Assembly (NCBI GenBank): GCA_030695565.1 | Contig: JAUYRZ010000033.1 | Span: forward strand, 1-64,000 | Length of the DNA stretch: 64,000 nucleotides | From: Archangium sp. | GTDB taxonomy: Bacteria; Myxococcota; Myxococcia; Myxococcales; Myxococcaceae | Direction: 5' to 3' | Notes under the pieces: generated by a model | What the model was told of the DNA's origin: nothing | Seen by the model: only the letters and a program-made list of their open reading frames with translations | The model's database searches: none | Translations under genes and position numbers: made by a program | Shown: positions 1 to 8,563 of the stretch, one piece after another | Position numbering within the stretch: the first letter of the stretch is position 1 | Layout of the letters: every line of letters starts with the position of its first letter

Positions 1-1
1 C

Positions 2-148
2 TTCGGCGACAACATCAAGGCGCTGTTCGGCATGTCGGCTGACGCCCTCGCCGGCGACACCCAGGTCGAGAAGCGCACCAGCAAGTCGCAGGGCAAGCTC
101 GAGAAGAAGAAGCTCACCGACTTCGCCAAGGAAAACGCGGGCTACTGA
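2..148 (+). CDS. 3' end of an unrecognised gene (partial)
   Basis: The window opens inside a reading frame that gives 48 residues and stops at TGA. The tail is lysine-rich (GKLEKKKLTDF) and ends AKENAGY. No motif allows a family call. The codons have the strong G/C third-position bias of the neighbouring genes, and a hairpin terminator follows 26 bases after the stop, which together support a real gene end. The start lies outside the window. Confidence 0.6.
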   Translation, partial: FGDNIKALFGMSADALAGDTQVEKRTSKSQGKLEKKKLTDFAKENAGY

Positions 149-174
149 GCGGTTCTCAGGTCCTTCGTTTCAAG

Positions 175-206
175 TGCCGCTCCCGCGAAAGCAGGGGCGG
201 CATTTT
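175..206 (+). terminator. Rho-independent terminator
   Basis: A 12-base stem (TGCCGCTCCCGC against GCAGGGGCGGCA, one G-T pair and one mismatch) closes a GAAA loop and is followed by TTTT. It lies just after the upstream stop codon. The bases after it (TTTTCATGTG) recur exactly after the next terminator at 579-588. Confidence 0.7.
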
Positions 207-211
207 CATGT

Positions 212-330
212 GTGTGCCCAGCATGGGCGTGGATCGGAGGTGAAAGTCCTCTCGGGAGCTGGTTGTAGCGACCGACACGAACCGCAAGGTGGCATGGTCG
301 AGCGAAGCAACGTCGAGAAGGCCCCACCGC
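212..330 (+). mobile_element. Probable group II intron 5' (domain I) fragment
   Basis: The stretch starts GTGTGCCCAGCATGGGC, then GGTGAAAGTCC, then a GACCGACACGAACCGCAAGG block and paired GGTCGAGCGAAGCAACGTCGAG. A GTGYG start, a CCCAGCATGGG hairpin and a GGTGAAAGTCC element match what I remember of the 5' end of bacterial group II introns of this style. No reverse-transcriptase frame and no obvious domain V follow before 595, so it would be a 5' remnant. It begins directly after a terminator hairpin, the kind of site used by group IIC introns. The family call is from memory and needs a covariance-model search. Confidence 0.5.
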
Positions 331-548
331 AGTTGCTCCTCGTGACGTGAAGGCCACAGCCCGCTTCTTGCCGACCGCAGCCGTCGCCCCACCGGTGTGC
401 CCGCCACCCTCCGCGGCCCGCTCTCCTCAGCCCAAACCGCTGCGCTGGCCCTCGTCCTGTCGCCTTCGGCTGCCCTCCATCGAGCCTCAGTCGCCGTGCC
501 AGGCTCTCGGTTCCGCAGGTTGAACTTCTTGTTCTTTCCTGTCGAATC

Positions 549-582
549 CGCCGACGGCGCCTCTGGGCTCCGTCGGCGTTTT
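549..582 (+). terminator. Rho-independent terminator
   Basis: A perfect 9-base stem (CGCCGACGG / CCGTCGGCG) with a 12-base loop is followed by TTTT. No plus-strand gene immediately precedes it, so it may be left from whatever once filled 330-548, a stretch in which I see no gene. The following bases repeat the TTTTCATGTG seen after the terminator at 175-206. Confidence 0.65.
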
Positions 583-595
583 CATGTGCACAGGT

Positions 596-1126
596 TCACT
601 CGCCCCGCAGCCAGCCCAGGAACTTGCCGAACGTCGAGCGCGACGCCTCTTTTTCCGGCGCCGGCACGTGGTGTTGCTCCTCCATGCAGTCGCCGCACTC
701 GAGCCCGGTGAGCGTGGCCTGACCTTCGCTGAAGGGCTTTCGTGCGCCGCAGCCGTCGCAGATGAAGCCGGTGCCGTTGGGCGGCCGCTTCGACGACGGA
801 GACTTCTTCGCCAACGCGTCGAGATCGCGCGCCTCGAGGAACGTGCCTCGGCAGCTGGGGCAGTTCTCGACGTCGGGCCCGTCAGCGAGGCGGGCCTGCA
901 TCATCGAAGCGCCACACCCGGGGCAGCTGCGATCGGTCTTCACCTTGCTCGCGATGACCGCCTTCCCGCTCGCGTCCGAAAGCTCACCGGCATCGAACCA
1001 GACGCCGCCACAATCGCTGCAGCGGTCGAGCTCCACTTCGTCTCCCAGCCGGCGTGCCGGAACCCAGAACGGCTGGAGCCGCGTTCGGCAATCAGGGCAG
1101 TCGCGCTTCTTCATCTTCATCATCAC
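596..1126 (-). CDS. Triple zinc-ribbon protein (zf-TFIIB type)
   Basis: This 176-residue protein carries six CxxC pairs (CPDC, CSDC, CPGC, CPSC, CDGC, CGDC), enough for three zinc ribbons. The first two have the zf-TFIIB pattern in which the second Cys pair runs into CGGVWFDAGEL or CRGTFLEARDL. The third is a plainer ribbon followed by a charged, proline-containing tail. Such proteins are common in Proteobacteria and Myxococcota and presumably bind nucleic acid or protein, but no specific role is established. The start has four closely spaced Met codons and no strong ribosome site, so the exact first residue is uncertain. Nothing suggests a membrane location. Confidence 0.75.
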   Translation of the reverse strand: MMMKMKKRDCPDCRTRLQPFWVPARRLGDEVELDRCSDCGGVWFDAGELSDASGKAVIASKVKTDRSCPGCGASMMQARLADGPDVENCPSCRGTFLEARDLDALAKKSPSSKRPPNGTGFICDGCGARKPFSEGQATLTGLECGDCMEEQHHVPAPEKEASRSTFGKFLGWLRGE

Positions 1127-1146
1127 GCGCGAACTGTAACCTGAGG

Positions 1147-2067
1147 TCAGGGCGTGACTTCCACGCGGCGCAACAACCAGCCGTCATCACCGGCGGCCCA
1201 CATCGACGCGGGCGTGCCCCACAGCGCACGAATCACCGGGGCTGAAGACTCACCCACCGCCGACAGCGTCAGCTCGGTGCCGTTCCAGCGCGAGATCATT
1301 CCCTGCGTGCCGGCCAGCCAGACGTCGTCGGGCGCGTTCACCCAGGCCGTCACGGCCGAGGTGCCCTGCGGCAACACCAGCTCCCGCGGAGCACCTGAAC
1401 CCACGCGCGTCACCGACTCCGCGTTCTCCGAGAGCACCCAGAGCTCCGTCGGCGTCACGCCCACCACCGTCATCTGGTAGCCATTCACCTTGCCCGCGGC
1501 CGGGTACACCTCGCCTCCCGCGGTGCTCAGCGTCATCACCTCGTTGGCCGAAGAGCCGTCGACCGTGTCGACCAGCGCGCCGACCGTGGCCCCGCCCAGC
1601 GAGAACAACGACTCACACTCGACGGGGTCGCCGCCGCGCGTGAACTCGAGGAAGCGGGTGTCGAAGACGAAGAGCCCTGAAGATGAACAGAAGAACACCG
1701 AGTTGGCCGCCGAACCGCGCACCGCATTGAAGTTCACGCTCGCAGCGCCGCTCACCGCGCTCAAGCTGGTGCCGTTCCACCGCAACACCGCGCCAGCCTC
1801 TCCGACGAACCAGATGTCGCTGGGCCCGATGCCCCAGATGGAGGTGAGGTTGCGCGAGGTGCCGCTGCTCATCGCGGTCCAGGCAGAGCCATCGAAGTGC
1901 AGCACGGTGCCGTTCATGCCGGCCGCCCACACGTCGTCGGGCGCGAAGCCGTACAGCGCATTGAGGCGCTCTTGGGTCTTCGATTCTGACTTTTCCCACA
2001 GCGGGCCGGTGGGGCCGCCGCAGGCAGCGAGCACGAAGAAGAAGCTGAACGAGATGAGCGCGCGCAT
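1147..2067 (-). CDS. Beta-propeller-like lipoprotein
   Basis: The 306-residue product has a short signal peptide ending in a lipobox (VLAACGG), so it should be a lipid-anchored cell-envelope protein. The rest is a repeated pattern roughly every 40-50 residues in which an Asp-x-(V/I/M)-Trp turn recurs (DDVWAAG, SDIWFVGE, DDVWLAGT, ASMWAAGD), typical of myxobacterial propeller-type surface lipoproteins. No catalytic motif is visible. It follows 2071-3033 on the same strand with a 3-base gap, so the two are probably co-transcribed. Function unknown. Confidence 0.75.
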   Translation of the reverse strand: MRALISFSFFFVLAACGGPTGPLWEKSESKTQERLNALYGFAPDDVWAAGMNGTVLHFDGSAWTAMSSGTSRNLTSIWGIGPSDIWFVGEAGAVLRWNGTSLSAVSGAASVNFNAVRGSAANSVFFCSSSGLFVFDTRFLEFTRGGDPVECESLFSLGGATVGALVDTVDGSSANEVMTLSTAGGEVYPAAGKVNGYQMTVVGVTPTELWVLSENAESVTRVGSGAPRELVLPQGTSAVTAWVNAPDDVWLAGTQGMISRWNGTELTLSAVGESSAPVIRALWGTPASMWAAGDDGWLLRRVEVTP

Positions 2068-2070
2068 CGA

Positions 2071-3033
2071 TCAGATCTCCGAGGTGTTCGTGAGCGGCGT
2101 GGTTGCAGCGGGCAGGGGGAAGAACTCCACCTTGGTGCCGCTGAAGGCGATCATGGGGATGCCGGCTCCCAGCCCAGCGGCCCCCCCGATCAGCAGGCCG
2201 ATGCCCACGTCGCGCAGGCTGGTCTGCAGGCCTCCGTAGGGGTTCTGCACGCCGGGATGAGGGTCGACCCTGCCCGCGGCGATGATGCTCAACGGAATGC
2301 CGACGGCCAACGAGACGATGCTCAACGAAGAGAGCATCCAACCCAGCATGCGCAGGTACGAGCTCCCCGTCTTCACTTTGAGCTTCACGCCTTCGGGATA
2401 GGCGAGCAGCGAGAAGCTCAGCGAGCCCGCGACGCCGGTGCCCGAGATGAAGAAGTCGGACTTCGGTTGTTCGATGAACGTCGAGCAGGGCGCCACGCAC
2501 TCCTTCGAGATGGTGGTGAGCAGCGCGGCCTTGCCCGCCACCGTGCCGTAGGACGTGCCGACGTGGCGGTAGAGCGTGGCTTCTGGGTCATCGGTCTCCA
2601 GCTCCACCCAGACGGCTCCAGGCAAACGCGCCACCCGCGGCGCCTCGGGGGCCGGAGCTGCTTTCGCCACGGGCTCGGGTGGCGCGCTGACCTTCGCGTC
2701 GATGGTGGTCGCCACGATGAACGCGATGCGCGCGTCGAGCGCCCGGCAGTCGGCGTCGTCACCCACCACTTCGCGGGTGCCCAAAACGTCTCCTGCCGCG
2801 CTCACCACGGTGAGCCGCGCTTTCCACCGGGGCGCCGTACCGGCCTCCAAGACGCCATCGATGCGGAAGTCGGGGTTCAAGGCGAAGACCGGGCGGCCCA
2901 GCCGCTCCTGCACCTTCGCAGAGAGATCTGCAGCGCTGATGCAGCTCTCAGGCGCGCGCCAACGCAGGCCCCAGCGCGCATCGGCAGCGAAGGCAGGCAG
3001 AGAAATGAGGGTCAGCAGGGTGACGAAACGCAT
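2071..3033 (-). CDS. Secreted/membrane protein, function unknown
   Basis: The protein (320 residues) starts with a clean signal peptide (LLTLISLPAFAADA). The first ~120 residues resemble the leading domain of many myxobacterial envelope proteins of unknown function (WRAPESC near the start, DDADCRALDARIAF later). A proline-rich linker follows, then a region that could be PEGA-like (PGAVWVELETDDPEATLY), then two hydrophobic helices near the C-terminus (around 230-255 and 275-298). That layout suggests periplasmic sensing or binding with a membrane anchor. It is the first gene of a likely pair with the propeller lipoprotein downstream. Confidence 0.7.
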   Translation of the reverse strand: MRFVTLLTLISLPAFAADARWGLRWRAPESCISAADLSAKVQERLGRPVFALNPDFRIDGVLEAGTAPRWKARLTVVSAAGDVLGTREVVGDDADCRALDARIAFIVATTIDAKVSAPPEPVAKAAPAPEAPRVARLPGAVWVELETDDPEATLYRHVGTSYGTVAGKAALLTTISKECVAPCSTFIEQPKSDFFISGTGVAGSLSFSLLAYPEGVKLKVKTGSSYLRMLGWMLSSLSIVSLAVGIPLSIIAAGRVDPHPGVQNPYGGLQTSLRDVGIGLLIGGAAGLGAGIPMIAFSGTKVEFFPLPAATTPLTNTSEI

Positions 3034-3102
3034 GGTGGAAATGCCTCCAGAAATTCAGTTCGCACGGTGAGTGCGACCAGAGGCGGCCTTTTTTGAAACA
3101 AC

Positions 3103-3774
3103 TCAGGGGTCGGTGAGCAATGACTGGAGCCGCAGGAGGTGCGTCGAGGTCGGCCAGCGCTCCTTGAAGGCGTCGGCCCGGGTCCGCGCGTCGGCGCTCC
3201 GGCCCAGCTTCGAGAGCGCCTGCACCGCGAGCACCTCCCGCTCCTGGGCGAGGCTGCTGGCGGGGAAGCGGGCGACGTGTTGCTCCACCAGGGAGAGCGT
3301 TTCGGTGGGGGTGCCCGCCGACATCGCCGCCTGCAGCAGCTCCAGCTCTTCGTCTCCGGTGTTCACCGGCGCGGGGGCGGGCACCACGGGAGGAGGTGCG
3401 GCCCGCGGCCGGGGGGGCGGCGGCGTCACGACGGGAGGGGCGATGACCAGGACGGGTGCAGGCGGTGCGACAGCCACCACGGTCGCCGGGGCAGGCGGCA
3501 GGGGGGCGGGCGCGGGCCCTTCGTCTTTCTGGGAAAACCAGCTGCCCAGCCCGGCGCCCAGGGCGAGCAGGGCCAGCACGGTCAGAATCTTCCCGGCCAC
3601 CCCCGCGGCCGCCGTTGCGGGCGCTGCGCCCGGAGGCGTCTCGAGCAGCGGCGCCACCCGCGCCCGCAAGGACTTCAACTGCTCGAGCGACGGCTCATCG
3701 ATGACGGTGCTCTCCAGGAGCCGGGTCACCTCAGGCGAAGCGCCTTCATCCAGCCAGCGTCGTTCCGTGCTCAT
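3103..3774 (-). CDS. Single-pass membrane protein coupled to an ECF sigma factor
   Basis: I start this protein (223 residues) at MSTERRW because that ATG overlaps the TGA of the sigma-factor gene (ATGA), implying translational coupling. Residues ~1-60 are cytoplasmic, with a Leu-rich charged helix. A transmembrane helix follows (ILTVLALLALGAGLG), then a ~55-residue proline/alanine-rich spacer, then a ~75-residue helical region that looks like TPR repeats (ALSKLGRSADARTRAD). Gene order and topology are those of an anti-sigma or sigma-regulating membrane protein. No zinc-binding HxxxCxxC motif is present, so the inhibitory role is inferred from position only. Confidence 0.7.
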   Translation of the reverse strand: MSTERRWLDEGASPEVTRLLESTVIDEPSLEQLKSLRARVAPLLETPPGAAPATAAAGVAGKILTVLALLALGAGLGSWFSQKDEGPAPAPLPPAPATVVAVAPPAPVLVIAPPVVTPPPPRPRAAPPPVVPAPAPVNTGDEELELLQAAMSAGTPTETLSLVEQHVARFPASSLAQEREVLAVQALSKLGRSADARTRADAFKERWPTSTHLLRLQSLLTDP

Positions 3775-4301
3775 TCGATCGCCTCCGCGTGGCGCGAGAC
3801 TGCCGCTTCGATGAACTTGCGCGCCGCGTACAGCCGCGACCACGCCGTCTGCTGAGGCACGCCCAGGGTCTCTCCGACTTCAGCCATGGAGAACTGCTCC
3901 AACTCGAACAAGACGAAGACGGTGCGTTTGTCTTCGTCGAGTCGATCGAGCAGCGCGTCGAGCTGAACGCGGGCCTGCTTGAGGGCGATCGATCGCACCG
4001 CCAGCTCGCCGCTGTTGGCGCGTTCAGGAGCGGTCTCACCCAGTGACTCGCGCTGCACGTGCGCCCGCTGCCGAAAACCCGAGGCCACCCGCACACAGAT
4101 GCCGAACAGCCAGGTCTTCAAGCTCGAGCGGCCGGCGAACTCGGGGAGCTTGCGATGCACCACCACGAAGACCTCCTGCGCCACGTCTTCGAGATCCGCC
4201 TCACGCACCCCGAGCCGTCGCAGGGTGCGCAACACGCGGCTGGCGTGCGCTTCGTAGATCTCTTCGAACCCGGGGTCCGGAGCAGCAGGCTGGGGCTCCA
4301 T
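3771..4301 (-). CDS. ECF RNA polymerase sigma factor
   Basis: The 176-residue protein has the two-domain ECF layout. Region 2 runs through ~15-80 (VLRTLRRLGVREADLEDVAQEVF then SSLKTWLFGICVRVASGFRQR), where the DxxQE core contacts core polymerase and the later part recognises the -10. Region 4 is near the C-terminus (LDEDKRTVFVLFELEQFSMAE then TLGVPQQTAWSRLYAARK) with a helix-turn-helix for the -35. The DAVQ-type element is altered to DVAQEVF, common in this family. The next gene overlaps by 4 bases and encodes a membrane protein likely to control its activity. Confidence 0.9.
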   Translation of the reverse strand: MEPQPAAPDPGFEEIYEAHASRVLRTLRRLGVREADLEDVAQEVFVVVHRKLPEFAGRSSLKTWLFGICVRVASGFRQRAHVQRESLGETAPERANSGELAVRSIALKQARVQLDALLDRLDEDKRTVFVLFELEQFSMAEVGETLGVPQQTAWSRLYAARKFIEAAVSRHAEAIE

Positions 4302-4307
4302 GCCCTC

Positions 4308-5105
4308 TCAGCTCTGCGAGACGGAGACGGGCGAAGCCGACTCGACCGCGTCACGCCGCCACGCCCCACGCAGGAACGCGACGGCCGGCGTGCGCGACTT
4401 CTCGCGAGCGGCCATGGCCAGCGCGGTCATGCCCAGGAAGTGGCCGAGGAGGATCGACGCGCCCGCGATGCTCACCACCCCGAACACCGGCGGCCACAAG
4501 GCCACCACGGTGCCCAGGGTGACCCACGCCAGATCCAGAACGATCACGCCCGCGATGGCCAACAACCGGCGCTTGGCCCAGGTGCGTGGATCGAAGGTGG
4601 CCACCAGGTTGATGATCAGGTTCGAGCCCTGCTTCGTACCCGAGAGCCATACGAGGGCGCCTGCGCGCACCGAGCTGCGCACCGTGCGCACCGCACCTCC
4701 CGCGCCTCGTGCTCCGGTGACCAGGCTCTCGAACGCGGAGCTCGAGGGGCACGCGGCGGCAGCCTGCCGGGCGTCTTCGTCGATCCACACCTCGGCACCG
4801 GGAGCACCGGCCACCTCGAGCGTGGCGTCGGCGAACTTCACCGGGCCTCCCAGCACCGTGCTCAGGTGTTTGCGATCGAAGAACACCAGCGCAGGTTCAT
4901 CACCATCGAGCTGCTTCACGCGTTGCTCGACTTGGTGAACCGCCAGCTCGGGCGCCACCACCTGGCCCTGCAGCAGGTTCGTCTTCCATTCACTGAGCCG
5001 CTCGAGCATGGCGCGCGCGTCGATCAACGCGTCGAGCGCCACCATCACCGCGGTCACCCAGGCCAGGCCCAGCAGCGACAGGCCCATCACTTCGCGGGTC
5101 AACAT
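4308..5105 (-). CDS. Integral membrane protein, function unknown
   Basis: Starting at MLTREVMG gives 265 residues and places the start 2 bases after the desaturase stop, as expected in an operon. An N-terminal transmembrane helix (residues ~7-25) precedes a ~150-residue soluble domain, and two or three hydrophobic helices follow between ~190 and 245 (LLAIAGVIVLDLAWV, then VVSIAGASILLGHFLG). I recognise no family. A longer upstream frame exists but runs antisense to codons of the desaturase and is rejected. Its place between a desaturase and an ECF sigma factor hints at a membrane-lipid or envelope job, but nothing more specific can be said. Confidence 0.65.
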   Translation of the reverse strand: MLTREVMGLSLLGLAWVTAVMVALDALIDARAMLERLSEWKTNLLQGQVVAPELAVHQVEQRVKQLDGDEPALVFFDRKHLSTVLGGPVKFADATLEVAGAPGAEVWIDEDARQAAAACPSSSAFESLVTGARGAGGAVRTVRSSVRAGALVWLSGTKQGSNLIINLVATFDPRTWAKRRLLAIAGVIVLDLAWVTLGTVVALWPPVFGVVSIAGASILLGHFLGMTALAMAAREKSRTPAVAFLRGAWRRDAVESASPVSVSQS

Positions 5106-5107
5106 GG

Positions 5108-6001
5108 CTACGCGGCCTCCTGCTGCCGGGTGAGCTCCGGGGCGTGCACCACCTTCGGCACCACCGCTGCCGGGCGGGAGAACCGCAACACGTAGGTGCG
5201 GGCCAGGTACACCAGCAGGCTCTTCTGCAGCAGCTGCGGGTTCATGGTGGGCGCGACGTCTTTGACGTGATTGGCGGGCAGCTCGGTCCAGTGCAGGCCC
5301 GGCTTGTTGTGGTGCGCGGTGTGGTACCCCGCGTTCACCGAGAACCAGTTGAGGAGCTTGCCGCCGAAGTTGCGCGAGTGATCGATCTCCGACTCGGTGT
5401 CGCAGGCGTCGTGCTGGATCAGGTTCACCCGTAGGAACCAGCGGGCGCCCCACAGCTGCGGCACCAGCACGAAGAACAGCACCGTCCAGAAGTCCCAGGC
5501 GAGCAGCAGCGCGGTGAGACCGAAGGCGAAGATCGACTCCTGCATCGACTGGCGGCGATAGTCGGCGCGGCCCTTCACCGAGGCCCACCGGTTGATGCCC
5601 GCGAAGGTGATGGGCCCGATGATGTTGGGGAAGTGCATCAGGTTGAGCAGGTTCCAGGAGAACCGCGCGTGCGCAGGTGAGGCCCAGTCAGGCTGCCCGT
5701 CGTCGTCGAAGTGATGGTGCACGATGTTGTGCGAGGGGATCACCGACGAGACCGGGAAGAGGCCGCAGAAGCTCAAGACGAAGCGGAAGGCCCGGTTGAG
5801 CGCCTTGCTCTCGAACAAGACGCCGTGCAGCACGTTGTGCGTCACCGTCTGCACGTAGAAGCTGAACATGCAGGCAGTGGCCAGGAAGACGATGTTCCGG
5901 CACCAGGGCACCAGCACCATGGAAGCCAGGAGCGACAGGTACACGAACACGATGAAGAGCTGTCGCCAGTCGCTCGGATGCTTGAGTCTCACGGGGCGCA
6001 C
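5108..6001 (-). CDS. Fatty acid desaturase (membrane di-iron)
   Basis: The product (297 residues) contains the three histidine clusters of integral-membrane desaturases: HNVLHG (~55), HNIVHHH (~92) and HTAHH near 224, plus QHDACD. These bind two irons that use O2 to introduce a double bond, or a hydroxyl, into an acyl chain. Hydrophobic helices lie between the clusters. It is divergent from a second desaturase 174 bases away; the two are different subtypes rather than recent duplicates. They probably act on membrane phospholipid chains. It heads a likely operon with the membrane protein 4308-5105. Substrate and regioselectivity cannot be read from sequence. Confidence 0.85.
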   Translation of the reverse strand: MRPVRLKHPSDWRQLFIVFVYLSLLASMVLVPWCRNIVFLATACMFSFYVQTVTHNVLHGVLFESKALNRAFRFVLSFCGLFPVSSVIPSHNIVHHHFDDDGQPDWASPAHARFSWNLLNLMHFPNIIGPITFAGINRWASVKGRADYRRQSMQESIFAFGLTALLLAWDFWTVLFFVLVPQLWGARWFLRVNLIQHDACDTESEIDHSRNFGGKLLNWFSVNAGYHTAHHNKPGLHWTELPANHVKDVAPTMNPQLLQKSLLVYLARTYVLRFSRPAAVVPKVVHAPELTRQQEAA

Positions 6002-6175
6002 TTCCTACACCACGGGCCTTTCCGGCTTCCAGTGACCTCCGGTTCGCAGAATGTGCAGGTGCGACACGTCACGCAGGGGGCTCGCGCAAAGGCTGCTCCA
6101 TGGACTCAAGTACGGGTTTCCGCGTACAAAGCCCGGCCGCTTGATTCTGGGGCAGCCATTTCCTTCGGGGGCTTC

Positions 6176-7003
6176 ATGCTGTTGACCTCACATCCCATCA
6201 GTCAGTTCAGGAAGAACCCACGTTTCTATCTGATGTACGACGGGTTCTGGTTCCTGGTGTGTGCGGCCGTGCTCGGCACGTTCGCGGTGACTGGTTTCAC
6301 GCCGTTGATCAGCGGCCCGGCGTGGTGGTTCGCGCCGGTGTTCCCGGTGCTGTTGTTCTGCCTGATCTGGGCGCACCTGCTGATCCACAACGCGACGCAC
6401 GGCAACCTGCCCAAGCCCATCAACCGCATCGCCGGTGAGCTGCTGGGCCTGTGCGTGGTGGTGCGGTTCGCCTCGTGGGACATCATCCACATGCGGCACC
6501 ACAAGCACACCGACGATCGGGCGAAGGATCCACACCCGAACTTCCCCTCGTTCTGGAAGACCGTGTTCCACACGATCGTGAACGTCGAGAAGCAGCTCTT
6601 CGAGCAGTACTACGAGATCTGGGGCGACACCGCCGAGAACCAGGGCCGGGAGCGCCGCCGCGCGTGGATGAGCTACGGCACCAACGTGGTGCTGCTCGCT
6701 TCGTGGTTCTGGCTGCTGGGCCCGGCGTTCTTCCTGCTGGTCTTCGCGCCCTGCAACCTGCTCGCGGGTCTGTTCGTCATTCACTTCAACTGGTCGACGC
6801 ACAACGGCGAAGCGGCCCGGTCGCTCGAAGACATGCGCCCCACCAACCTGAGCGGCCCGTGGTACCGGCTGGGCAACAAGCTGTTCGCCGGCATCTACGC
6901 GCACCAGATGCACCACGATCGCCCCACGATGTTCAACCCGGCCAAGGCGCTGGCGGCAGCGGAAGCGGCGATCCAAGAACCCGCCGAGCAACAAGCGGCC
7001 TGA
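6176..7003 (+). CDS. Fatty acid desaturase (second, divergent)
   Basis: The protein (275 residues, start MLLTSHPI) has membrane helices and histidine clusters HNATHG (~70), HMRHHKH (~103) and HQMHH (~251), plus HFNWSTHNG (~205), a typical di-iron acyl desaturase arrangement. The second cluster HxxHHxH is a strong signature. The same frame is open far upstream, but that portion overlaps the divergent desaturase antisense and has no hydrophobic pattern, so the start at the first Met before the membrane region is preferred. A purine-rich CGGGGG lies just upstream. The intergenic region with the minus-strand desaturase must hold both promoters. Confidence 0.85.
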   Translation: MLLTSHPISQFRKNPRFYLMYDGFWFLVCAAVLGTFAVTGFTPLISGPAWWFAPVFPVLLFCLIWAHLLIHNATHGNLPKPINRIAGELLGLCVVVRFASWDIIHMRHHKHTDDRAKDPHPNFPSFWKTVFHTIVNVEKQLFEQYYEIWGDTAENQGRERRRAWMSYGTNVVLLASWFWLLGPAFFLLVFAPCNLLAGLFVIHFNWSTHNGEAARSLEDMRPTNLSGPWYRLGNKLFAGIYAHQMHHDRPTMFNPAKALAAAEAAIQEPAEQQAA

Positions 7004-7034
7004 AGTTCAGCGGGCTGCGTCGAGGCGTTCCTGA

Positions 7035-8399
7035 TCAGGGCGTGAGGATGGCCGTCACCGCGCGGCCTTCCACCACGTACGCGCCGGCGGCCGCGAGCTT
7101 CTCGAAGCTCTTCACCTGCGCGCAATCGAAGGACCACTTGAGTGGGCCTTCGGTGAACTTCGCCACCAACGCGTCGTAGTCGGGCTTCTTCAAGTCGCCC
7201 ACCCGGGTCACCTTGAGCGCACCGCCGGTGATGGTGGTGGTCTCCTTGCCGCCGGGTGTCGCGTAGGGGTCGTTGCTGCTCTCGTTGCGGTGGCTGCGGC
7301 CGAACAGCTCGACCGTCTTGCCGTCTTTGAGGATCCAGGTGCCATCGAGCACTTCTTTGACGGCGCCGTTGTCTCCATCGGCCGAGCGGTACACCACGAA
7401 GCTGTGGTTGCTGCGGAACTTGGCCTCGAGCTCGTAGCCGGGCACCTGGCAGGCGGAGCGCAGCGTCGTGTCGATGAAGCCCTTCAGCGGGCCCGCACCC
7501 ACTTCGCTCTTCAGCGCTGAGGCGCGTTCAGCCAGATCGCCAGTGGTGATCGCGCGCGGGCCTTCGGCGTCCCACACGCGCAGCTCAGAGAGCACCAGGT
7601 CGTCGTACTTGCTGCCCGGGTACGCTTCTTTGATGGTGAGCGTGAGTGACTTGGTGCTCACGGGCCTGGGCAGCACCAGCTTCTGGCTGCCCTGGGCATC
7701 TTTGAGCGTGAGCTCGAGGGGCTCGGCGCCATCGACGGTGAGCGTCACCTTCTTCGCGCGGGCGTTCTTCTTGAAGTGATCCTCGGAGCGTTGGTAGCCG
7801 TTCCACACTTCGATCGCCGTGACGGTGAGGGGCGCTGCGAAGGTGAGCGCCATCGATTCGCCGAGGCCGGGGCCCTTCACGCCTTCCACCCAGCCGAAGT
7901 CGAGGCGGCCATCGAAGAGATAGCCGGGGTGATACGCGTCTGCGGGCGCGAGCACCGACGACGCCTTCGCGGTGGCGGGCAGGCGACGGGGGGCGCGCAC
8001 GTCGAGCGGCTTGTCGGCCTCGAAGCTCACCTCGGCCAGGCACGCGCCCGGGCCGGTCTCGTCGATGCGCAAGAAGAGCGAGCGCACCTTGCGAGAGCTC
8101 ACGGTGACCACCGGCGTCTTCTTGCCCTGCACGGTCACCTGGCTGAAGTCGATGCCGTTGACGAAGGGCGTGAGCGTGGTGCGTTTGCCGCCACAGCTCT
8201 GCACGAACACCTTGTGGATCGCCGCTTCGCCCTCGAAGCGAAAGAGAATGCCTTCACCCTCGGAGTCGCCTTCGGGCGTCCAGCCGGTCTCCGCTTTGCC
8301 ATCGAGCAGCGCCTCGGCGTTCGCGCCAGAGGTGGGAACGAGCGCCTGCACGGTGATGGGCGCCTGCGACAGCACGAGGGCAGCGACGAGGTCGAGCAT
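7035..8399 (-). CDS. Secreted protein with tandem discoidin-like (NADase-type glycan-binding) domains
   Basis: Starting at MLDLVAALVLS gives 454 residues with a short signal peptide. Two copies of a discoidin-like fold follow. The first (~20-125) has LLDGKAETGW, the second (~140-285) has YLFDGRLDFGWVEG then ALTFAAPLTVTAIEVWNGY. The pattern of DG + x-W-x-EG then a beta strand with an N-G-Y turn fits the NADase-type glycan-binding domain often seen in myxobacterial hypothetical proteins. The last ~150 residues are a separate region (HSFVVYRSADGD, ETTTITGGALKV) that looks like a small beta domain of unknown role. Probably an exported glycan- or surface-binding protein. Confidence 0.75.
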   Translation of the reverse strand: MLDLVAALVLSQAPITVQALVPTSGANAEALLDGKAETGWTPEGDSEGEGILFRFEGEAAIHKVFVQSCGGKRTTLTPFVNGIDFSQVTVQGKKTPVVTVSSRKVRSLFLRIDETGPGACLAEVSFEADKPLDVRAPRRLPATAKASSVLAPADAYHPGYLFDGRLDFGWVEGVKGPGLGESMALTFAAPLTVTAIEVWNGYQRSEDHFKKNARAKKVTLTVDGAEPLELTLKDAQGSQKLVLPRPVSTKSLTLTIKEAYPGSKYDDLVLSELRVWDAEGPRAITTGDLAERASALKSEVGAGPLKGFIDTTLRSACQVPGYELEAKFRSNHSFVVYRSADGDNGAVKEVLDGTWILKDGKTVELFGRSHRNESSNDPYATPGGKETTTITGGALKVTRVGDLKKPDYDALVAKFTEGPLKWSFDCAQVKSFEKLAAAGAYVVEGRAVTAILTP

Positions 8400-8563
8400 G
8401 GGCGCGGGTTGTAGTCCGGCTGGTGGTCGTTTGCGGCTTCCGCAATGAGCCTGCACCGGCGCTCGTTCTGGGCGCCGTTCGTGCGCGCGGACCTGACCAC
8501 AACGGCCGGGGAGAGGGCAGTCGCCTCTCGACATCGCCGAGCCATGACGGTCTGCTGGTCGCC

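Noticed and set aside
212-330. RNase P RNA (GGTGAAAGTCC resembles its conserved GGAAAGTCC)
   Set aside because: The rest of the RNase P core (ACAGNRA and the downstream complement) is absent, and the opening GTGTGCCC fits a group II intron better.
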